Assembly (NCBI RefSeq): GCF_029760895.1
Contig: NZ_CP121679.1
Span: forward strand, 3,392,001-3,456,000
Reading direction: 5' to 3'
Length of the DNA: 64,000 nucleotides
Origin: Ancylobacter sp. WKF20
Lineage (GTDB): Bacteria > Pseudomonadota > Alphaproteobacteria > Rhizobiales > Xanthobacteraceae
Numbering within the stretch: position 1 is the stretch's first letter; each line of letters opens with the position of its first letter. Of the stretch, positions 60,464-64,000 are shown piece after piece. The notes under the pieces are model-generated. The model did no database searches, was not told the origin of the DNA, and saw only the letters and a program-made list of their open reading frames with translations. Position numbers and translations under genes: made by a program.

Positions 60464-61533
60464 CCTTTCTGGAAATCGCTCATATTTCCAAGACGTTCGG
60501 CAACGTCACCGCCGTCGATGACGTCTCGCTGGAGATCGCGCGCGGCGAGTTCGTCACCTTTCTCGGGCCGTCCGGCTCGGGCAAGAGCACGACGCTCTAC
60601 ATGATCGCCGGCTTCTTCGAGCCGACGCGCGGCGATGTGCGGCTGGAGGGGCGCAGCATCCTCACTGAACCCTCGAACAAGCGGAACATCGGCATGGTGT
60701 TCCAGCGCTACACGCTGTTCCCGCACCTCACCGTGGCCGAGAACGTCGCCTTTCCCTTGCGCGTGCGGCGCCGGCCGGCGGCGGAAATCGCCCGCAAGGT
60801 CGAGGAGATGCTGGCTCTGGTACGGCTGGAAAACTTCGCCGGGCGCCTGCCCGCGCAGATGTCCGGCGGCCAGCAGCAGCGCGTCGCGCTCGCCCGCGCG
60901 CTCGCCTATGACCCGCCGCTGCTCTTGATGGACGAGCCGCTCTCCGCGCTGGACAAGAAGCTGCGCGAGGAGATCCAGGGCGAGATCCGCCGCATCCACC
61001 GCGAGACCGGTGTCACCATACTCTACGTGACGCACGATCAGGAGGAGGCGCTCAGCCTTTCCGACCGCATCGCCTTGTTCAACCATGGCCGCATCGAGCA
61101 GATCGGCAAGGGCCGCGAGCTCTATGAGCGGCCGGAAAGCCGCTTCGTGGCTGGATTTGTCGGCCATTCCAACTTTCTGGAAGGCAAGCTCGCCGCCCGC
61201 GACGGCACGCGGGCGGAGATCGTCTTCCCCGATGGCAGCCGCATCGCCGGCCAGCCGCTGCACGGCACGCCGGCGCCCGGCCATGATGCGGCGCTGATGA
61301 TCCGGCCGGACCGGCTACGCTTCGCCGAGGCCGGCGCGCCGGGCATCGACGGCGTGCTGGCGGACGCAACCTTCATCGGCGAGACGTTCCACTTCACGGT
61401 GGCGACCGGCTGGGGCGCAAGCGTCAATCTGCGCCTGCCGGCCGCCAGCGCGGCGCTGCCGCAGACGCCGGAAATCGGCGCGAGGGTGCGCCTCGCCTGG
61501 GACGCAACGGATGCGCGCCTGTTCGTCAATTGA
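60460..61533 (+). CDS. ABC transporter ATP-binding protein, PotA-like
   Basis: A 357-residue ABC ATPase. Walker A GPSGSGKSTT, signature MSGGQQQRVALARAL, Walker B LLLMDEPLSALD and the switch His in YVTHDQEEALSLSD are all intact. Residues about 240-357 are a TOBE domain, usual for the polyamine/iron/opine group. It energises uptake by the two preceding permeases. It is the last gene of the locus. Confidence 0.95.
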   Translation: MTFLEIAHISKTFGNVTAVDDVSLEIARGEFVTFLGPSGSGKSTTLYMIAGFFEPTRGDVRLEGRSILTEPSNKRNIGMVFQRYTLFPHLTVAENVAFPLRVRRRPAAEIARKVEEMLALVRLENFAGRLPAQMSGGQQQRVALARALAYDPPLLLMDEPLSALDKKLREEIQGEIRRIHRETGVTILYVTHDQEEALSLSDRIALFNHGRIEQIGKGRELYERPESRFVAGFVGHSNFLEGKLAARDGTRAEIVFPDGSRIAGQPLHGTPAPGHDAALMIRPDRLRFAEAGAPGIDGVLADATFIGETFHFTVATGWGASVNLRLPAASAALPQTPEIGARVRLAWDATDARLFVN

Positions 61534-61585
61534 GGAGAGAACAGGCCGCAGCCTGAGGGGGCGACCATCCCTGATGTCGAAGGGA

Positions 61586-61672
61586 TGGTGCGGGTGGTCG
61601 GACTCGAACCGACACTCTGTCACCAGAAACGGATTTTGAGTCCGCCGCGTCTACCGGTTCCGCCACACCCGC
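61586..61672 (-). tRNA. tRNA-Leu(CAA)
   Basis: Reads on the minus strand with acceptor GCGGGTG/CACCCGC, anticodon loop CTCAAAA (anticodon CAA), a long variable arm typical of leucine tRNAs (TTCTGGTGACAGAG region), T arm GGTTCGAGTCC, A73 and encoded CCA (61586-61588). It decodes UUG. A CCATCCC/GGGATGG hairpin (61565-61588) overlaps the CCA end and might aid 3' processing or termination. Confidence 0.95.
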
Positions 61673-61743
61673 CAAAACCGGCGCGGACTATAGTCACCCG
61701 CGCCGCCGGAGCAAGCACCTTGCACGACGGTATTTTATAACCG

Positions 61744-62214
61744 TCAGGGCGCCGGCTTGCAGGTGCCGAAGGAGGTCATGACCTTTTCGTTGGACACGAT
61801 CGTCAGCGACACATCCGGATCGGTGCGCGAGAGCTGCATCACCCAGCCGACCAGCCCGTCCATGCCCTGAAGTGTGATGTTGTCACCGGCGCTGGAGGCC
61901 GTGACGATCTCGCTGACATGCGGAAGCCCGTCATCGGAAACGCTGGCGATGATGCGCTTGGGATAATGCACCAGCACGCGCGCCGGCAGATCGACCGTAC
62001 CGAGTTCCTTGTCCGGGCCGCAGCCACCCGTCTGGCAGACGAATACCTTGGTGAAGGTGCAGTCAGCCGGCGGCGGCAGGTCGGGCACCACCGAGTCCGC
62101 GGGCGCGCTGCTCGCCGGGGTCTCGGCCGCCGGGGCGGGGCTCTGCGCCAGCGCGGCGCCGCCACAAGCGAGCAGCGACAGGGCGGTGAAGGCGGCGAAT
62201 GTGGCAGTGCGCAT
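61744..62214 (-). CDS. Conserved hypothetical secreted protein
   Basis: A 156-residue protein with a clear signal peptide (RTATFAAFTALSLLACGGAALA, cleavage near AQS at 23-24), then a Pro/Ala-rich linker to about 50. The C-terminal part is a beta-rich domain with four cysteines, two of them in FVCQTGGCG. I do not recognise a named family. It presumably acts in the periplasm. It lies next to another small secreted-protein gene in the same direction, 39 bp away. Confidence 0.75.
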   Translation of the reverse strand: MRTATFAAFTALSLLACGGAALAQSPAPAAETPASSAPADSVVPDLPPPADCTFTKVFVCQTGGCGPDKELGTVDLPARVLVHYPKRIIASVSDDGLPHVSEIVTASSAGDNITLQGMDGLVGWVMQLSRTDPDVSLTIVSNEKVMTSFGTCKPAP

Positions 62215-62253
62215 GGATCAAGGCCCTGTCGCGTCAGCGGAACGAGGAAAGTC

Positions 62254-62550
62254 TCAGTAGACCGGCGTGCGGCAGGGCGGGTAAGGCGGCGCACCGCAAT
62301 AGCCCGGACCATAGACCGGGGCGGGGCGGTACACCGGGGGCGGGGGCGGCGGCGGCGGATAGTAATAGCGCGGCGGCGGTGGCGGGCGGGTCGCGGCGGT
62401 GAGGGCGGAGCCGAGGATGGCGCCGCCCACCAGCCCGCCGATGAAGGCGCCGGTATTGTTGGCATGGGCCGGCGGGGCCGCAACCACCAGCGCGGGCGCC
62501 AGAACAGCCAGCGCCAAAGCGACTTTCACGAGCGGAGCAATCCTGACCAT
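62254..62550 (-). CDS. Small proline/tyrosine-rich secreted or anchored protein
   Basis: A 98-residue protein. Residues 1-27 look like a signal peptide (APLVKVALALAVLAPALVVAA); a glycine-rich segment GAFIGGLVGGAILGSALTAA follows, resembling glycine-zipper membrane segments. The rest is Pro/Tyr/Arg-rich (PPPPPPPPVYRPAP) with two cysteines near the end. Short proteins of this build are common in Rhizobiales envelopes; function unknown. The ATG at 62550 is preceded by GAGAGG. Confidence 0.75.
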   Translation of the reverse strand: MVRIAPLVKVALALAVLAPALVVAAPPAHANNTGAFIGGLVGGAILGSALTAATRPPPPPRYYYPPPPPPPPVYRPAPVYGPGYCGAPPYPPCRTPVY

Positions 62551-62697
62551 GGCCGACCTCTCACAGAGTTGGCGGACTATCGCGCACCGCCTGATTCGGC
62601 ACAAGCGTCCGTAACGGTAACCCGCCATGGCCGCTCAAGCCTCGCTGGCCTATGATCGCCGCCAACAGACCGCACTCGCAGCAAGGCACCACGGCAC

Positions 62698-63618
62698 ATG
62701 ATCGACAGGTTGAACCGGCCAATAATCGAGGGGCACGAGGATCTCCACCTCATCCTCGACGCCGTTCCAACCCCGCTTTCCTGGGCGACGATGCCGGACG
62801 GACGCATCCGCTTCGTCAACCGGGCCTTCACGAAGACCTTCGGCTATCACCAGGACGCCTTCGCCACGGTGGATGACTGGATTGATGTCGCCTACCCGGA
62901 AGAGGAGAAACGCTGCCGGGCGCGGATGCGCTGGCGCGAGATCTGGAATCGGGCCCAGCACGGCACCACCGAGGTTCCGCCGGAAGAGATCGACGTCCTC
63001 TGCGCCGACGGCAAGACGCTTACCGTGCAGCATCGCGGCATCCTGCTGCACGAGGCGGGCGTCGCCATCGCCACCTTCGAGGACATCTCGGCGCGCAAGC
63101 TGGCGGAGGATGCGCTGCGGCGCATCGCCTTCGAGGATCCGCTCACCGGCCTGCCGAACCGGCGCGCGCTTCAGGCGCGCTGGACCGAGGCAATGGCGCG
63201 GCAGCCCACGGATCTCGCCCTGATGATACTCGATCTCGACCGCTTCAAGCCGGTGAACGACCGATTCGGTCACGAGATCGGCGACATGGTGCTCTCGATG
63301 GTGGCGCGGCGGCTGGAAGGCGCGACCGCGCCGGCTTTCGTGTGCCGGCTGGGCGGCGATGAGTTCGCCATCCTTATCGAGCATGAGGATGCGGCGGGCG
63401 AGGCCGAGCGGGTCTGCGCGGCGATCGCGGCCGCCTTTGCGTCCCCCTTCACGGTGGGCGAAGATACGACCCCGCTTGGTGCCGCCATCGGCATCAGCCA
63501 CTACCGGGCGGACGCCGACAACCTGTCCGACCTGCTCCGCCATGCCGACGAGGCGCTGTACAGGCTCAAGCGGGCCGGCCGCTCCGGCCATGAATGGTAC
63601 GCGCCGCAGCTCGTCTGA
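62698..63618 (+). CDS. PAS-GGDEF diguanylate cyclase
   Basis: A 306-residue signalling protein. Residues about 12-130 form a PAS sensor (ILDAVPTPLSWATMPDGRIRFVNRAFTKTFGYH). Residues 140-300 form a GGDEF domain (DPLTGLPNRRAL, LDLDRFKPVNDRFGHEIGD and intact RLGGDEFAIL). It should make cyclic di-GMP from two GTP. No RXXD inhibitory site is seen before GGDEF, so product inhibition through that site is not expected. No membrane segment is present, so the signal is cytosolic. It is a single-gene unit. Confidence 0.9.
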   Translation: MIDRLNRPIIEGHEDLHLILDAVPTPLSWATMPDGRIRFVNRAFTKTFGYHQDAFATVDDWIDVAYPEEEKRCRARMRWREIWNRAQHGTTEVPPEEIDVLCADGKTLTVQHRGILLHEAGVAIATFEDISARKLAEDALRRIAFEDPLTGLPNRRALQARWTEAMARQPTDLALMILDLDRFKPVNDRFGHEIGDMVLSMVARRLEGATAPAFVCRLGGDEFAILIEHEDAAGEAERVCAAIAAAFASPFTVGEDTTPLGAAIGISHYRADADNLSDLLRHADEALYRLKRAGRSGHEWYAPQLV

Positions 63619-63733
63619 TCTCGGGTGTGATCTCCCCGCTGCACACGCCCGGTGGAACCGCGCGCCCACCTTCCACGTTGAGGCTGCGGTCGGCAGAACC
63701 GTCCCTTGGGGACGGTATGTTGGGAGTATGATG

Positions 63734-64000
63734 TGGACAGACGTGGTTTTATGATGGGTCTGGCCGGCCTCGTCGGCGCCGGCGCGACCCTTGGCTTGGC
63801 CTTGACGCCCGCGCGGGCGACGCCGCTGAGCCAACTCAAGGATATCGAGGCCGGGGCCGCGCCGGCCGACGCGATCGGGCCCGACGCGGACATTCTCGAT
63901 GTCGTCGCCGAGGCGCCGGATGGCACCCCGATCGATCAGGCGCAGTGGGGTCCGCCTGGACCTCCCGGTCCCCCGCGGGGTCGCCCGCCCGGCCCGCCGC
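63734..64000 (+). CDS. Tat-exported proline-rich protein, 3' end outside the window
   Basis: A frame open to the window end, starting with GTG at 63734 and preceded by GGGAG at 6 bases. The product begins MDRRGFMMGLAGLVGAGATL, a twin-arginine signal, with a likely cleavage near ARATP at about 30-31. The mature start has an acidic LKDIEAGAAPADAIGPDADIL segment and then WGPPGPPGPPRGRPPGPP at the edge, a collagen-like or low-complexity proline run. It is partial; I cannot name a family. It is separated from the GGDEF gene by 115 bp. Confidence 0.7.

Overview
The window is a GC-rich (visibly about 70%) piece of an alphaproteobacterial chromosome. It most likely comes from Hyphomicrobiales and resembles Xanthobacteraceae (Ancylobacter/Xanthobacter/Starkeya type). 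This is inferred from the alphaproteobacterial F1 operon order atpHAGDC, metX-metW, the chorismate mutase-hisC-tyrC set, the DUF1223 and DUF2794 proteins, and the many short intergenic palindromes typical of that order. No insertion sequence, phage, CRISPR array or rRNA operon is visible.

Region 1 (1-12 kb). A flavodoxin-like reductase and tRNA-Gly(GCC) are followed by a nine-gene minus-strand operon (9096 down to 1151). It is a Nit1C-type nitrilase cluster: MSMEG_0572-like protein, Nit6803-type nitrilase, MSMEG_0568-type radical SAM enzyme, GNAT, AIR-synthase-like protein, MSMEG_0565-type glycosyltransferase, MSMEG_0570-like protein, MSMEG_0569-type flavoprotein, and an added LnmK-like double-hotdog protein. 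A MocR regulator is divergent across an AT-rich region with repeated TCAAT boxes. Related clusters are linked to nitrogen starvation and cyanide assimilation, but the chemistry is unresolved.

Region 2 (11-22 kb). Threonine aldolase, a fused phosphotransferase/P-loop kinase, a ZntA-like metal ATPase with a divergent MerR regulator and textbook operator, aldose epimerase, an orphan Bug-type binding protein, and LysR divergent from methylmalonate-semialdehyde dehydrogenase.

Region 3 (22-48 kb) is mostly housekeeping: aromatic amino acid synthesis, metX-metW, a Phd/ParE toxin-antitoxin pair, a DEAD-box helicase with an IF-1 paralogue, tenA with a GntR regulator, ATP synthase F1, ccmAB, aconitase, DUF1223, proC, a GST and ferrochelatase. 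Several intergenic spaces carry arrays of palindromic repeats, including a three-copy composite tandem array at 44.6-45.3 kb.

Region 4 (48-61.5 kb). DUF2794, the agmatine-to-putrescine pair aguB-aguA, an SDR, then a catabolic-looking locus. An FCD-type GntR repressor is divergent from PF06684 protein, an alpha/beta hydrolase-flavin reductase fusion, an LLM-class monooxygenase, an aldehyde dehydrogenase, a NIPSNAP protein and a four-gene PotABCD-like ABC importer. A perfect 12-bp palindrome overlaps the predicted -10 element. The enzyme set resembles the Rut pyrimidine pathway (RutA/RutD/RutF functions plus a RidA/chorismate-mutase-like fold). It is the best candidate for an undescribed pathway, perhaps oxidative ring opening of an imported N-heterocycle or amine.

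Region 5 (61.5-64 kb). tRNA-Leu(CAA), two secreted small proteins, a PAS-GGDEF protein and the start of a Tat-exported proline-rich protein cut by the window end.
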